NCBI GenBank assembly: GCA_046051225.1
Contig: JBJOOR010000010.1
Location: 62,001-126,000, forward strand
DNA from: CAIODY01 sp046051225
Lineage (GTDB): Bacteria; Bacteroidota; Bacteroidia; Chitinophagales; CAIODY01
Reading direction: 5' to 3'
Length of the DNA: 64,000 nt
The position numbers and the translations under genes are program-made. The notes beneath the pieces are model-generated. The model did not search any database, was not told the origin of the DNA, and was given only the letters and a program-made list of their open reading frames with translations. Positions within the stretch are counted from its first letter, which is position 1; the number at the start of each line of letters is the position of its first letter. Positions 8,739 through 17,779 of the stretch are shown in pieces.

Positions 8739-9752
8739 TTATAGTGGCTTAAAATTAGGGTCAATGTGTTCAACAATTAGGTTTCTGATTTCATCTACAG
8801 ATAGCCAATCGGCATTGTCAAGTGAGTTAAATTCAAACCCTTTTTTAACTGGTGTTGCCTTAAAGTGTTCAATATATTTTTCTAAATTAAACATGGGCAC
8901 TTGTGGCAGAATGACGTAATATTTACCAATATCATAAGTGGTGTAAGAATCAGAAGCGGTAATCATTTCTTCATGAATTTTTTCGCCTGGGCGAATGCCT
9001 ACAATTTCTTGTTTGCACGATGGGGCAATGGCTGTGGCCACATCAGTAATTTTATACGATGGAATTTTTGGCACATATAATTCACCACCCCAAGCATGTT
9101 CGAGGGCATATAAAACCACATCAACACCGTCTTGCAATGAAATATTAAAACGAGTCATATCGACATCGGTAATAGGTAGAACGCCTTCATTTCTTTTGTT
9201 TAAAAAGAATGGCATTACAGAGCCGTTGCTGCCCATTACATTGCCATAGCGAACTACACTAAATTTAATATCGTGTGTGCCTCGGATATTGTTGGCGGCA
9301 ATAAATAATTTATCTGATGCCAATTTAGTAGCACCATACAAATTGATGGGGGCACAAGCCTTATCGGTTGATAGAGCTACAATATTTTTTACACCTGTTT
9401 CTAAAGCTGCATTAATTAAATGTTGAGCTCCGCCGATATTAGTTTTAACACATTCGTCTGGGTTATATTCGGCTATGTGAACGTGTTTCATCGCCGCTGC
9501 ATGAATTACATAATCCACATTTTCTAATGCTCTTTTAAGTCGTGGCTCATCTCTTACATCGCCAATAAAAAATCGGATGCCAGGGTATTTACTGTGAGGA
9601 TATTCTTGAGCCATTACAAATTGCTTTTGCTCATCACGACTGTAGATAATTACTTTTTTTACATCGGGCCATCGCTTGAAAATAGTTTCGGTAAATTTTT
9701 TACCAAATGAGCCAGTGCCGCCGGTGATAAGTATAGTTTTATTGTTTAACAT
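8739..9752 (-). CDS. pseB: UDP-N-acetylglucosamine 4,6-dehydratase (inverting) PseB
   Basis: Extended SDR of 337 residues catalysing the first committed step of pseudaminic acid synthesis: dehydration and C5 epimerisation of UDP-GlcNAc. The NADP-binding loop TGGTGSFGKKF is at residues 10-20. The active-site segment STDKACAPINLYGATK is at 128-143, with Tyr139 and Lys143 as the SDR pair and the Thr-Asp-Lys triple that replaces the usual Ser. HAAAMKHVHIAEYNP at about 84-98 is characteristic of PseB/FlaA1. It begins 29 bp after the Wzz-like gene and runs straight into pseC. Confidence 0.94.
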   Translation of the reverse strand: MLNNKTILITGGTGSFGKKFTETIFKRWPDVKKVIIYSRDEQKQFVMAQEYPHSKYPGIRFFIGDVRDEPRLKRALENVDYVIHAAAMKHVHIAEYNPDECVKTNIGGAQHLINAALETGVKNIVALSTDKACAPINLYGATKLASDKLFIAANNIRGTHDIKFSVVRYGNVMGSNGSVMPFFLNKRNEGVLPITDVDMTRFNISLQDGVDVVLYALEHAWGGELYVPKIPSYKITDVATAIAPSCKQEIVGIRPGEKIHEEMITASDSYTTYDIGKYYVILPQVPMFNLEKYIEHFKATPVKKGFEFNSLDNADWLSVDEIRNLIVEHIDPNFKPL

Positions 9753-9781
9753 AAAAGCAGAATTATTTAATATTTATTGAA

Positions 9782-10813
9782 CTAATCTTTTTGTTTTAAC
9801 CCATTTGAAACACTATCAATTAAAATAAAAATAACTGATAGCAATAATACAGAAACAAAGAAAAACAAAGCAGTTATTTTGACAATATTCCTTTTTATAA
9901 TTTCTAAACTAAAATTTGGTTCGTCAATAATTATCAAAATCGTTTTTTCGTTTGATAATGAAAATTTCTGAAGTTCAACATTAGCAGAAACTTCTGCATA
10001 CATTTTACTTAAAATCATCACATCTCTTCCTAATCTTGTTTGTTCAATTTTACCTTCAAATTTTACAGATGAAATACGAGAATCGTTTAATCGAGCCAAT
10101 TCAACTTCCTTTTCTTTAAGTAAATTCATAATCGAGTCGGCTTTAATTTGTGCAATTGAATAATTAAAAAAAGCCTCTCTCTTATTATTTTCAATAAAAT
10201 AGTAATCTAAAAAAAACAGTATATTTTTTGAAAATTGAACTGATAATTCGGGCTTAAAACTTTTTACTTTCATTCTTACTAATCCTACATCGTCATCAAT
10301 ATTCAAATTAACCATATCTGATACACATTTTTGATACAAAATATCTAATATACTATCCTCTAAAAAAGATAATTTGTTAATATCAGTTGTGTTAAACTTT
10401 ACATTATCTGATTTGCCTATATACATTTTATAATACTGCAATAATTCTGTACCAAGCGAAACAGATTTTTGGTTTGTAGTATCACGAAGTAATAAACTAC
10501 TTTTTATTACTTTACGAGAAAGAGAAATTCCGACCAACATTTTGTTGTCGGGAAATACACCACTACCTCCAAGCGGAAAGCCTAATTGAGAGGCTATTGC
10601 CATTGCAGTTGAATTAGAACTTGAACCACCCTTACCTTCTACACCAAAAGAAGCATTAGCCTCATATATCGGATTACTGAACTTGGCGTAAAAAAAACCT
10701 ATAATACCTGCGACTACTGAAATACTAAGAATAATTGCCCACTTTTTAAGTACAACATTTATTAGTTTTAATACGCCATTTAGCAATTCTGCTAAAGAAA
10801 TTTCTTCTTGCAT
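9782..10813 (-). CDS. Wzz/GumC-type polysaccharide chain-length protein
   Basis: A 343-residue inner-membrane protein with one membrane segment near residues 28-48 and another near 310-335. The soluble region between them is periplasmic and has coiled-coil character around 205-255 (IMNLLKEKEVELARLND). SNPIYEANASFGVEGKGGSSS follows TM1, as in Wzz-domain proteins. It sets chain length or assists export of surface polysaccharide. It is the first gene of the minus-strand operon, just behind the divergent rsmI promoter region. There is no C-terminal BY-kinase domain, so it is a Wzz-only member. Confidence 0.8.
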   Translation of the reverse strand: MQEEISLAELLNGVLKLINVVLKKWAIILSISVVAGIIGFFYAKFSNPIYEANASFGVEGKGGSSSNSTAMAIASQLGFPLGGSGVFPDNKMLVGISLSRKVIKSSLLLRDTTNQKSVSLGTELLQYYKMYIGKSDNVKFNTTDINKLSFLEDSILDILYQKCVSDMVNLNIDDDVGLVRMKVKSFKPELSVQFSKNILFFLDYYFIENNKREAFFNYSIAQIKADSIMNLLKEKEVELARLNDSRISSVKFEGKIEQTRLGRDVMILSKMYAEVSANVELQKFSLSNEKTILIIIDEPNFSLEIIKRNIVKITALFFFVSVLLLSVIFILIDSVSNGLKQKD

Positions 10814-10870
10814 TTATAAATAATTCTTGTATCTGCAAAGAAACTAAAAATTCAATTATCATTCAATATA
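10814..10870 (-). promoter_or_regulatory. Probable promoter of the polysaccharide operon
   Basis: On the minus strand upstream of the Wzz-like gene there is a TTTCTTTG box, one mismatch from the Bacteroidota -7 consensus TAnnTTTG, preceded after about 20 bases by TTG in a -33 position. Gaps between the downstream genes are at most 33 bp, so this is the likely start of the whole nonulosonic acid operon. Read by eye; the start site is not proven. Confidence 0.4.
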
Positions 10871-10907
10871 AAGATTTAAAATAATTCAGTTTGATTATTT
10901 TCGCCCT

Positions 10908-11576
10908 ATGATTCTTTACCTCATTCCTACACCCATCGGCAATTTAGAAGATATTACACTTCGGTCTATTCGTATTTTAAAAGAAGTGGATGCTGTGCTT
11001 TGCGAAGACAGCCGATATACGGGCAAATTGCTACATCATTTGCAAATTGATAAACCCATGTGGTTGTATCATCAGCACAACGAACATCAAAAAACCGAAC
11101 ATATAGTTTCAGAAATTTTAGCTGGCAAAAAATTAGCATTGGTAAGCGATGCTGGTACACCTGGCATTAGCGATGCTGCATTTTTATTGATACGAAAATG
11201 TATTGAAAATAATATTAAAATAGAATGTTTGCCTGGCGCTACATCTATCATTCCTGCTGTGGTACAAAGTGGTTTGCCTTGTGAACGGTTTTGCTACGAA
11301 GGATTTTTACCGCAAAAAAAGGGCAGACAAACTCGTATTAAAAATTTAATAAACGAAACTCGTACAATTGTAATTTTAGAATCGCCGCATAGATTAGTAA
11401 AATGCTTAGAAGAATTAATGGAGCATTTAGGTGCTGAACGAAAAGTATGTGTATGTCGTGAACTAACCAAAATGTTTGAAGAAAACAAACGTGGTACATT
11501 GGCCGAAGTGGCTGCTCACTTTAAACAAAAAGAAGTAAAAGGCGAAATTGTAATTGTGGTAGAAGGTTGTGAATAA
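10908..11576 (+). CDS. rsmI: 16S rRNA (cytidine1402-2'-O)-methyltransferase
   Basis: SAM-dependent tetrapyrrole-methylase-fold enzyme of 222 residues that 2'-O-methylates C1402 in the ribosomal decoding centre. The signature LYLIPTPIGNLEDITLRS is at residues 3-20, ALCEDSR-like VLCEDSRYTGKLL near 31-43, LVSDAGTPGISDA near 78-90 and the ESPHR motif near 153. It is shorter than E. coli RsmI, lacking the C-terminal extension, as is common in this phylum. ATG at 10908 is the only sensible start. The stop lies 3 bp from the convergent T9SS gene end. Confidence 0.93.
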   Translation: MILYLIPTPIGNLEDITLRSIRILKEVDAVLCEDSRYTGKLLHHLQIDKPMWLYHQHNEHQKTEHIVSEILAGKKLALVSDAGTPGISDAAFLLIRKCIENNIKIECLPGATSIIPAVVQSGLPCERFCYEGFLPQKKGRQTRIKNLINETRTIVILESPHRLVKCLEELMEHLGAERKVCVCRELTKMFEENKRGTLAEVAAHFKQKEVKGEIVIVVEGCE

Positions 11577-11579
11577 AAT

Positions 11580-13979
11580 TTATTCTACCTTTTGTAATAT
11601 TCTATATGAATCTAATCCATTATTTATATGAATTTTCAATAAATAAGTTCCAGTTTGTAAATCAAATAACGAATATTTATTTATTGAATAATTAGAATCG
11701 ACTTTGAAAGTTTTTTTAGAAATTCCTTGCAAAGAAAGAATTTCAATAAAATCTAATTTTGGGTTTTTACATTCAACCATTATAAAATCATTAAAGGGAT
11801 TAGGGTAAATTTCAATGTCATTATTTTTTATAAAATCATTGCTTATTGAATTTAAAAAACTAATTCTTTTGCATTTAGAAGTATCGCTACAACCTGCTTT
11901 TGTAAGTATAAGTGCATAATACAAAGTGTCATTAGGTACAAAAACAGTATCTGAAGAAACAATAGTATTTGTAGAGCAATTAATCCAATTTAAAATTCCA
12001 TTGTTATGATTTGAAATCATTGAATCATTGCGGATAATAAAATCTGATTTAATATCTATTACATTTAAATCAATTGATACTATTGAGTCACAACCAAATA
12101 GATTGATTAAAGTATCGTAATAAATTCCAGTTTGATTTTTATAATTTCCATTAAAAAAAACACTATCGCCTTTACATATGCTTGAAGATAAGTTAACTAA
12201 ACTTGGTTGATTTACTTTTAAATTAAGAGTAATAATTGAATCACATGTATTGTAAGATTTAATTGTGTCTGAATAGATTCCATTTAATTTGATAAAATGC
12301 GAATGAAAATAAAATGAATCAGTTGAACAAATAGATGCAGAATATGTGAAATGTGCTTTGGCTAAAACTATTAGACTAAGATGCCTTATTGAATCAATAT
12401 TATTTAATGCTTTTAAAGTGTCTGAATAATCACCACCTTTTGTTAAAAATCGACCATTAAAAAACAAACTATCGCCATTACATATTTTTATTGTGTCAAA
12501 AAAATACTTTGGTAATTGTATGCTAATTTCTAATTCATTGCTGTACTGAAACCCATTGGTACTATCTGTAATTAAAATAGAATAAATTCCAACATCGTGA
12601 ACTGTTAATACAGTATCATTTATGTTTTGTGGAATACCATTTTTAAGCCACTTAAAATTGTAATTGGAAGAAAAATATTGATGTTTAATTTGAATTGTGT
12701 CTGAAGAATTATTTAAGGCTTTTCGAGAACTAAAAATTAAAGTATTAAGGGATATAATATTAGCAGGATTAAAATAGGCTATATAACCATGAATGTTGCC
12801 ATTTAGTTGGTATTCTCCACTGATATAAATTCTACCCTTATTATCTAACTCAACATTTTCAATATCAGAATTGTTTAGTGTTTTGAATCTTAACATCGCA
12901 TTATTCGGATACTTTAACCATGATGTGTCATTCCAATAACCCACAAAGTTATAACCATGTTTGTCAGCATATCTACCACAAGCAAATATCCCAACTGAAC
13001 TTGAGTCAGTTTCTAAATCATCAATTGAAAATGCATTTAAATTTGCTGGAAATGTATCCATTCTACTCCAAACATTTCCATTAAATTTATTGAAATAAAA
13101 TTTACCTATTGAGTCAATAAATGCATCACCATATGCATAGTACAGATTATTGTTTATCAAAATATTAAATATGCCAGTTATAGAAGGATTTGCTACAAAC
13201 TTCATTGGGTTAAATCCAGAACCAATGTTCGTCCAATTATTACCACTCCAACTTTTTAACACACTAAATGTAGAATCAAAAATTGCCCCTGCAATAATTG
13301 GTAATTGATTTGAATCTAATTTTATGTCAGTTAAGTAACCTGCATCAAGTTTATTATAATCTCCATATTCACTCCAACTAATGCCATCCCATTTAGAAAC
13401 TGATAAAGAAATTGAGGCCAGTGTTGAGCTAGTATCGTAGTAGTTTCCTAAAACGTATAAATTTCCTTGCCTATCAGAAATCATTTTAGGAAATGGATAA
13501 TAGCTTTTTTGTTGCCTGCCAATTATAGTCCATTTTATACCATTCCATTTTTTAATCAATCCAACTTTTCCTTCAGTTAACAAAGTAGAATCTTTAACCC
13601 AATCAATAGCATAAATATTTTTGAAAGTATCAATAATAATTGAGGCTGCACTTGCAAATAAGTTAGCATTATCAAAAGTATAGTTAAATTCAGCAAGTGA
13701 ATCATTCCCTAATTTATTCCATTTTAAGCCATCCCATTTAACTACATATTTAGCCAATGAATCTGCAACTAAATAACCATTGGTATATAAATTATTATTT
13801 TCATCAAAAATAATATTGCTTTTTCTATTGAAAGGATATAGTGAATTTGAATAATTTCTTGAATACGAAGTATCTGTGAAATCCGCCAACACAGACCAAT
13901 AGCCACTAATATTGTTTGTTTGTGCTTTGGCATTGATAGCAAACAAGAAGCTGAATAAAATTACAATTATTTTTTTCAT
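11580..13979 (-). CDS. Secreted T9SS type A cargo protein with WxG-type repeats
   Basis: A 799-residue exported protein. A signal peptide (MKKIIVILFSFLFAINAKAQ) is followed by about six repeats containing a KWDGLKWNKLG-like motif (KKWNGIKWTIIG, SKWDGISWSEYG, KSWSGNNWTNIG, NKFNGNVWSRMD, GYWNDTSWLKYP), which suggests a beta-propeller. Next come an Ig/PKD-like segment and three tandem modules of the form ICxGDSxFFNG...GxYxDTL...CDSI. The last 80 residues are a T9SS type A sorting domain (DIEIYPNPFNDFIMVE ... GTYLLKI). It should cross the outer membrane by T9SS and be cell-attached or released. The ligand is unknown. Confidence 0.82.
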   Translation of the reverse strand: MKKIIVILFSFLFAINAKAQTNNISGYWSVLADFTDTSYSRNYSNSLYPFNRKSNIIFDENNNLYTNGYLVADSLAKYVVKWDGLKWNKLGNDSLAEFNYTFDNANLFASAASIIIDTFKNIYAIDWVKDSTLLTEGKVGLIKKWNGIKWTIIGRQQKSYYPFPKMISDRQGNLYVLGNYYDTSSTLASISLSVSKWDGISWSEYGDYNKLDAGYLTDIKLDSNQLPIIAGAIFDSTFSVLKSWSGNNWTNIGSGFNPMKFVANPSITGIFNILINNNLYYAYGDAFIDSIGKFYFNKFNGNVWSRMDTFPANLNAFSIDDLETDSSSVGIFACGRYADKHGYNFVGYWNDTSWLKYPNNAMLRFKTLNNSDIENVELDNKGRIYISGEYQLNGNIHGYIAYFNPANIISLNTLIFSSRKALNNSSDTIQIKHQYFSSNYNFKWLKNGIPQNINDTVLTVHDVGIYSILITDSTNGFQYSNELEISIQLPKYFFDTIKICNGDSLFFNGRFLTKGGDYSDTLKALNNIDSIRHLSLIVLAKAHFTYSASICSTDSFYFHSHFIKLNGIYSDTIKSYNTCDSIITLNLKVNQPSLVNLSSSICKGDSVFFNGNYKNQTGIYYDTLINLFGCDSIVSIDLNVIDIKSDFIIRNDSMISNHNNGILNWINCSTNTIVSSDTVFVPNDTLYYALILTKAGCSDTSKCKRISFLNSISNDFIKNNDIEIYPNPFNDFIMVECKNPKLDFIEILSLQGISKKTFKVDSNYSINKYSLFDLQTGTYLLKIHINNGLDSYRILQKVE

Positions 13980-14074
13980 TCGATTAATAAGCTAGGGTAT
14001 TGCAATTTACAACATCATTTAGAATTTCCAAATTTAGTATATGTAAAATGCGTCAATAAAAAAGTTTATTTTCC

Positions 14075-14082
14075 TACATTTG
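14075..14082 (+). promoter_or_regulatory. Candidate -7 box for the E1 dehydrogenase gene
   Basis: TACATTTG matches the Bacteroidota -7 consensus TAnnTTTG exactly, about 105 bp upstream of the E1 start, in the gap between divergent genes. No good -33 TTTG is seen 19-20 bp upstream, so support is partial. Confidence 0.4.
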
Positions 14083-14186
14083 TTTCCCTTTAAAAAAGGT
14101 TATTAGTTATTTTTTGTTGCGTTATTTAAGAAATTCTTTTTTACCAATACCATTATAACCTAATAACTGAATAACAAAATTCCAAC

Positions 14187-16241
14187 ATGAGCAAAGACCT
14201 TTTATTAAAAGCCTGGCGAATGATGTGTTATGCAAATCGCATGGCTGAAGTGTATGAAGAAAACCGTCAGGTAACAAAATATGTACACAGCACCAGCCGT
14301 GGGCATGAAGCTATACAATTAGCTACTGCATTTTTATTAAAGCCTTATGATTATGTAAGCCCATATTATCGTGATGAAAGTATGTTGTTGGGCTTAGGTT
14401 TTCAGCCTTATGAATTGATGTTGCAATTATTAGCAAAAGGCGATGATTATTTTAGCGGCGGCAGAAGTTATTATTCGCATCCTTCTTCAAAACGAGAAGA
14501 TATGCCTTTAATACCGCATCAATCAAGCGCTACGGGCATGCAAGTAATTCCAACTACTGGCATGGCACAAGGCATTCAATATTTAGAAAAAATAAAAATG
14601 TTGGCTAATGCAGATAAAGACCCTGTTGTAGTTTGTTCATTGGGCGATAGTTCTGTAACCGAAGGCGAAGTAAGTGAAGCCTTTCAATTTGCGGCTTTAA
14701 AACAATTACCTATTATTTATTTAGTACAAGATAATGATTGGGGAATAAGTGTAAGCAGCGATGAATCACGAAGCATGAATGCACATGAATATGCATCTGG
14801 CTTTAAAGGTATGCAACGTGTAAGCTTTGATGCCAGCCATTTTCCAGCCGCATTAGAAGGAATGCGTAAAGCATTTAATTATGCTCGAACTACTCGTAAA
14901 CCCATTTTGGTACATGCTAAAGTACCATTGTTAGGGCATCATACAAGTGGTGTAAGAAAAGAGTGGTATCGTACCGAAGTTGATTTAACGAAGCACCAAG
15001 CCCGTGACCCATTTGTGCTGTTGAAGAATTTTTTATTGGATGAACGAATTGCAACGGCTGATGAATTAAATGAAATTTATAATGATGCTGTTAAAGTAGT
15101 AAATATAGATTTTGAAAAAGCTACAAATGCCGCCGAACCTGATATTTCAACGGCATTAGATCATATTTATGCACCAACATTGGTAACCGAAGAAAAAGGA
15201 ATTCGTTGCCCCGAAGGAAAAGAAAAAGTGGTAATGGTTGATTCGGCATTGCATGCTGTAGAAGAAATTTTAAAAGAAAATAAAGATGCTATTTTCTTTG
15301 GGCAAGATGTGGGAAGAAGATTAGGTGGTGTGTTTCGTGAAGCGGCTACATTGGCTGAAAAATTTGGTGATGATAGGGTTTTTAATACTGCCATTCAAGA
15401 AGCGTATATTATTGGTTCAACAGTGGGTTTATCGGCGGTTGGTGTTAAGCCAATTGTTGAAGTGCAGTTTGCAGATTATATCTGGACAGGTGTAAATCAA
15501 TTAATTGTTGAAGCGGCAAAAAGTTGTTATTTAACACAAGGTAAATTTCCTGTGCAGTCGCTAATCCGCATTCCTATTGGTGCTTACGGCAGTGGTGGTC
15601 CGTATCACAGCGGAAGTATTGAAGGCACTTTAACTACGATTAAAGGAATTAAAATTGTTTACCCAAGCAATGCCGCCGATTTAAAAGGCTTGATGAAAGC
15701 AGCTTTTTTAGATCCAAATCCTGTTGTGATGTTGGAGCATAAAGGCTTGTATTGGAGCAAAGTACCAGGTACCGAAGAAGCCAAAACAGTAGAACCTGAT
15801 GCAGATTATATTATACCATTGGGCAAAGGCAGAGTTTATTTAGAACCTGATGCTACACAATTACAAAATGGAAATACGATTTGCATAATCACTTATGGCA
15901 TGGGTATACATTGGAGCAATAATGCTGCAAAGAATTTTGCTGGGCAAGTTGAAATTATTGACTTGCGTACTTTATTACCTTATGATGAAGAATTGGTGTA
16001 TTCTACCATCAAAAAACATGGTAAGGTTTTATTAGTAACCGAAGAAACTTTGCATAATTCATTTGTTGAAAGTTTGGCAGGTAGAATAAGCCGAGATTTA
16101 TTTCAGCATTTAGATGCACCTGTTCAAACCATTGGTGCTAAAGATGTTCCGGCTATTCCATTAAACAGCAATTTAGAAAAAGCTATTTTACCAAATGTAG
16201 ATTTGGTGAGTGAAGCGATTAGGAAATTGTTGGGGTGGTAA
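14187..16241 (+). CDS. 2-oxoacid dehydrogenase E1, fused alpha and beta subunits (probably branched-chain)
   Basis: A 684-residue thiamine diphosphate enzyme joining E1 alpha (about 1-310) and E1 beta (about 340-684) in one chain. The alpha half shows STSRGHEAIQLA near 35 and the TPP/Mg motif GDSSVTEGE...QDNDWGIS at 153-188. The beta half shows FFGQDVGRRLGGVFR, FNTAIQEAYIIGSTVGLS, EVQFADYIWTGVNQL and GGPYHSGSIE. It decarboxylates a 2-oxoacid and passes the acyl group to an E2 lipoyl protein. Branched-chain (2-oxoisovalerate) substrate is likely by similarity, not proven. No E2 or E3 gene lies nearby. Fused E1 is usual in Bacteroidota. Confidence 0.88.
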   Translation: MSKDLLLKAWRMMCYANRMAEVYEENRQVTKYVHSTSRGHEAIQLATAFLLKPYDYVSPYYRDESMLLGLGFQPYELMLQLLAKGDDYFSGGRSYYSHPSSKREDMPLIPHQSSATGMQVIPTTGMAQGIQYLEKIKMLANADKDPVVVCSLGDSSVTEGEVSEAFQFAALKQLPIIYLVQDNDWGISVSSDESRSMNAHEYASGFKGMQRVSFDASHFPAALEGMRKAFNYARTTRKPILVHAKVPLLGHHTSGVRKEWYRTEVDLTKHQARDPFVLLKNFLLDERIATADELNEIYNDAVKVVNIDFEKATNAAEPDISTALDHIYAPTLVTEEKGIRCPEGKEKVVMVDSALHAVEEILKENKDAIFFGQDVGRRLGGVFREAATLAEKFGDDRVFNTAIQEAYIIGSTVGLSAVGVKPIVEVQFADYIWTGVNQLIVEAAKSCYLTQGKFPVQSLIRIPIGAYGSGGPYHSGSIEGTLTTIKGIKIVYPSNAADLKGLMKAAFLDPNPVVMLEHKGLYWSKVPGTEEAKTVEPDADYIIPLGKGRVYLEPDATQLQNGNTICIITYGMGIHWSNNAAKNFAGQVEIIDLRTLLPYDEELVYSTIKKHGKVLLVTEETLHNSFVESLAGRISRDLFQHLDAPVQTIGAKDVPAIPLNSNLEKAILPNVDLVSEAIRKLLGW

Positions 16242-16260
16242 AAAATGGAATTAATAAATC

Positions 16261-16962
16261 ATGCATTATAAAATCTTATTTTTTATTGTTTTAATATTTT
16301 TTGGTACGAAAGTATTTGCTCAAGATACTTTATTCGAAAATGAGATATTGAAATTTTGGAGAGAAGACAGCAAGCTTGTTGCAAAAGATTTTAAATCTGA
16401 TACAACAACTGACTTCAATATTGTAAGTAATAAGTATGGAATGAAGTCATATTCATATTGCATTTTAAAATCAATTTTAGATGTTCCAAAAACTAAGAAG
16501 GATAGAAAGAAAAAAATTGAACAAGTTTTTTTTGCACCATGTATTGATAAATCTAAATCTATTTTAATTTCTACTGATAGTATGGAATTAGCTAAACAAC
16601 AAATACTTTTTGATATTACTGAATTGTTTGCAAGAAAGGCTCGAAGGGACTTAAAAAAAATATACGACAGCATAAGTTTTGGAAAAAAAACTTATGGAAT
16701 ATATTGGTTTTGGTTTGCAACTATAAAAAGTAATATTTGCCAACAACGAAATAAATTATCGGATTCATATACTAGAGAAGTTATTTTAAACAAGAAAGAA
16801 GGTGGATATGAAAAGTGGAGAAAAACAATTGATGAATTACTATTAGAAACAAAAGATTTTAGAACCAAACCAGAGGACTGTTTAAGATTTTTACTCCAAA
16901 AACCATTGACTGATGATTATATTGAATCTCCTGATTATTATGGTGAATTCAAGTGTCATTAA
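16261..16962 (+). CDS. Secreted protein of unknown function
   Basis: A 233-residue protein I do not recognise. The N-terminus is a clean signal peptide (MHYKILFFIVLIFFGTKVFAQ) with cleavage after FAQ, so it is exported to the periplasm or beyond. The mature part is rich in Lys, Asp and Glu and has six Cys (several paired in context, such as APCID and NICQQ), so disulfides are possible. There is no lipobox and no T9SS sorting tail. It starts 19 bp after the E1 gene but is AT-richer, so it is probably not functionally linked. A decayed gene for another secreted protein follows directly. Confidence 0.7.
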   Translation: MHYKILFFIVLIFFGTKVFAQDTLFENEILKFWREDSKLVAKDFKSDTTTDFNIVSNKYGMKSYSYCILKSILDVPKTKKDRKKKIEQVFFAPCIDKSKSILISTDSMELAKQQILFDITELFARKARRDLKKIYDSISFGKKTYGIYWFWFATIKSNICQQRNKLSDSYTREVILNKKEGGYEKWRKTIDELLLETKDFRTKPEDCLRFLLQKPLTDDYIESPDYYGEFKCH

Positions 16963-16985
16963 ATTTTTAAGAATCTATAAAAAAA

Positions 16986-17263
16986 ATGAAAAGATTTTTT
17001 TACTACTGTTGTTTGAATGTGTAAGCTATTCGGCTTTCAGCCAAAATCTGCCAACAATTGCTATTGAAACAAATAGCTCAAATATTTTTTTAAATCCGAT
17101 TAATGAAAATTGAAAAATATCATCTAGAGTAACAATTGAAAAAAATATTCAATCATTTAACTTTATAAAAAAAACATTATCTGAAAAAGCTATTCAACAA
17201 ATTCAACACACCGTAAATACTAAGCTGTATTTGTTGTTCGTCCTATTACCATTACCTATTTGA
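16986..17263 (+). pseudogene. Decayed gene for a small secreted protein (frameshift plus stop)
   Basis: An ATG at 16986 begins MKRFF, but the frame closes after 12 codons. One base more in the run of seven T at about 16995 would restore MKRFFLLLLFECVSYSAFSQ, a textbook signal peptide with cleavage after SQ. That frame then continues as NLPTIAIETNSSNIF until a TGA at 17111. Beyond this single stop it is open for another 49 codons to 17263. A homopolymer frameshift plus a nonsense codon in an otherwise coherent secreted protein indicates a recently dead gene. A sequencing error could explain the frameshift but not easily the TGA. Its family is unknown. Confidence 0.5.
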
Positions 17264-17413
17264 TTTTATAGCAGCGCATGGTTGCTGATAACTTCAATAT
17301 TTAATATTATCAACTCACAGTTTAAAATTATTTTTTTTAGAAGAGGTAATTAATTTTAAATTTATCAAAACTGAATGCATTGCTTTTATATTTGTAGGTA
17401 CTATTTTTAAAAT
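17264..17413. other. Intergenic region, no gene seen
   Basis: About 150 bp of AT-rich DNA between the decayed gene and the YjbR-like gene. It holds a TATATTTG box at 17386-17393 that fits the TAnnTTTG -7 consensus and lies 20 bp before the next start. Nothing else was seen. Confidence 0.4.
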
Positions 17414-17758
17414 ATGAATGTAGAAACTATTAGAGATTATTGCTTGGCAAAACCAAATACAACCGAAGGAATGCCTTTTGGCGCTGGTGTATTGGTATTT
17501 AAAGTAAATAATAAAATGTATTGTTTAATGGCTTTAGATGAACAGCCTACTACCATAAATGTAAAATGCGACCCATACAAAGCAATTGAATTGAGAGAGG
17601 AATATTTAGCTATTACACCAGGCTATCACATGAATAAAAAATATTGGAATACGATGATGATTGATGGTAGCCTATCAACTAAATTAATAAAGGAATGTAT
17701 TGATATGAGTTATGATTTAGTGATTAAAAAATCGACCCCAAAAACAACAAAAAAATAA
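17414..17758 (+). CDS. MmcQ/YjbR family DNA-binding protein
   Basis: A 114-residue protein of the MmcQ/YjbR (CyaY-like fold) family. It shows the typical order: ETIRDYCLAKPNTTEGMPFG at the N-terminus, LVFKVNNKMYCLMAL, INVKCDPYKAIELREEY, then TPGYHMNKKYWNTMMIDG and a C-terminal helix ending in a Lys/Thr-rich tail. Members are small putative DNA-binding proteins of unclear function. The start ATG is preceded by a TATATTTG promoter-like box 20 bp upstream. The stop overlaps a 22-bp palindrome shared with the convergent kinase gene. Confidence 0.88.
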   Translation: MNVETIRDYCLAKPNTTEGMPFGAGVLVFKVNNKMYCLMALDEQPTTINVKCDPYKAIELREEYLAITPGYHMNKKYWNTMMIDGSLSTKLIKECIDMSYDLVIKKSTPKTTKK

Positions 17759-17779
17759 ACTAATTGCTAGCAATTAGTT
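17758..17779 (-). terminator. Perfect 22-bp palindrome, likely terminator of the hybrid kinase gene
   Basis: AACTAATTGCT followed directly by AGCAATTAGTT forms a perfect inverted repeat covering the ends of both convergent genes. On the minus strand it is followed by TATTTTTTTG and further T runs (complement of the A-rich end of the YjbR-like gene), as expected for an intrinsic terminator. The plus-strand side has no T tract. Confidence 0.55.
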
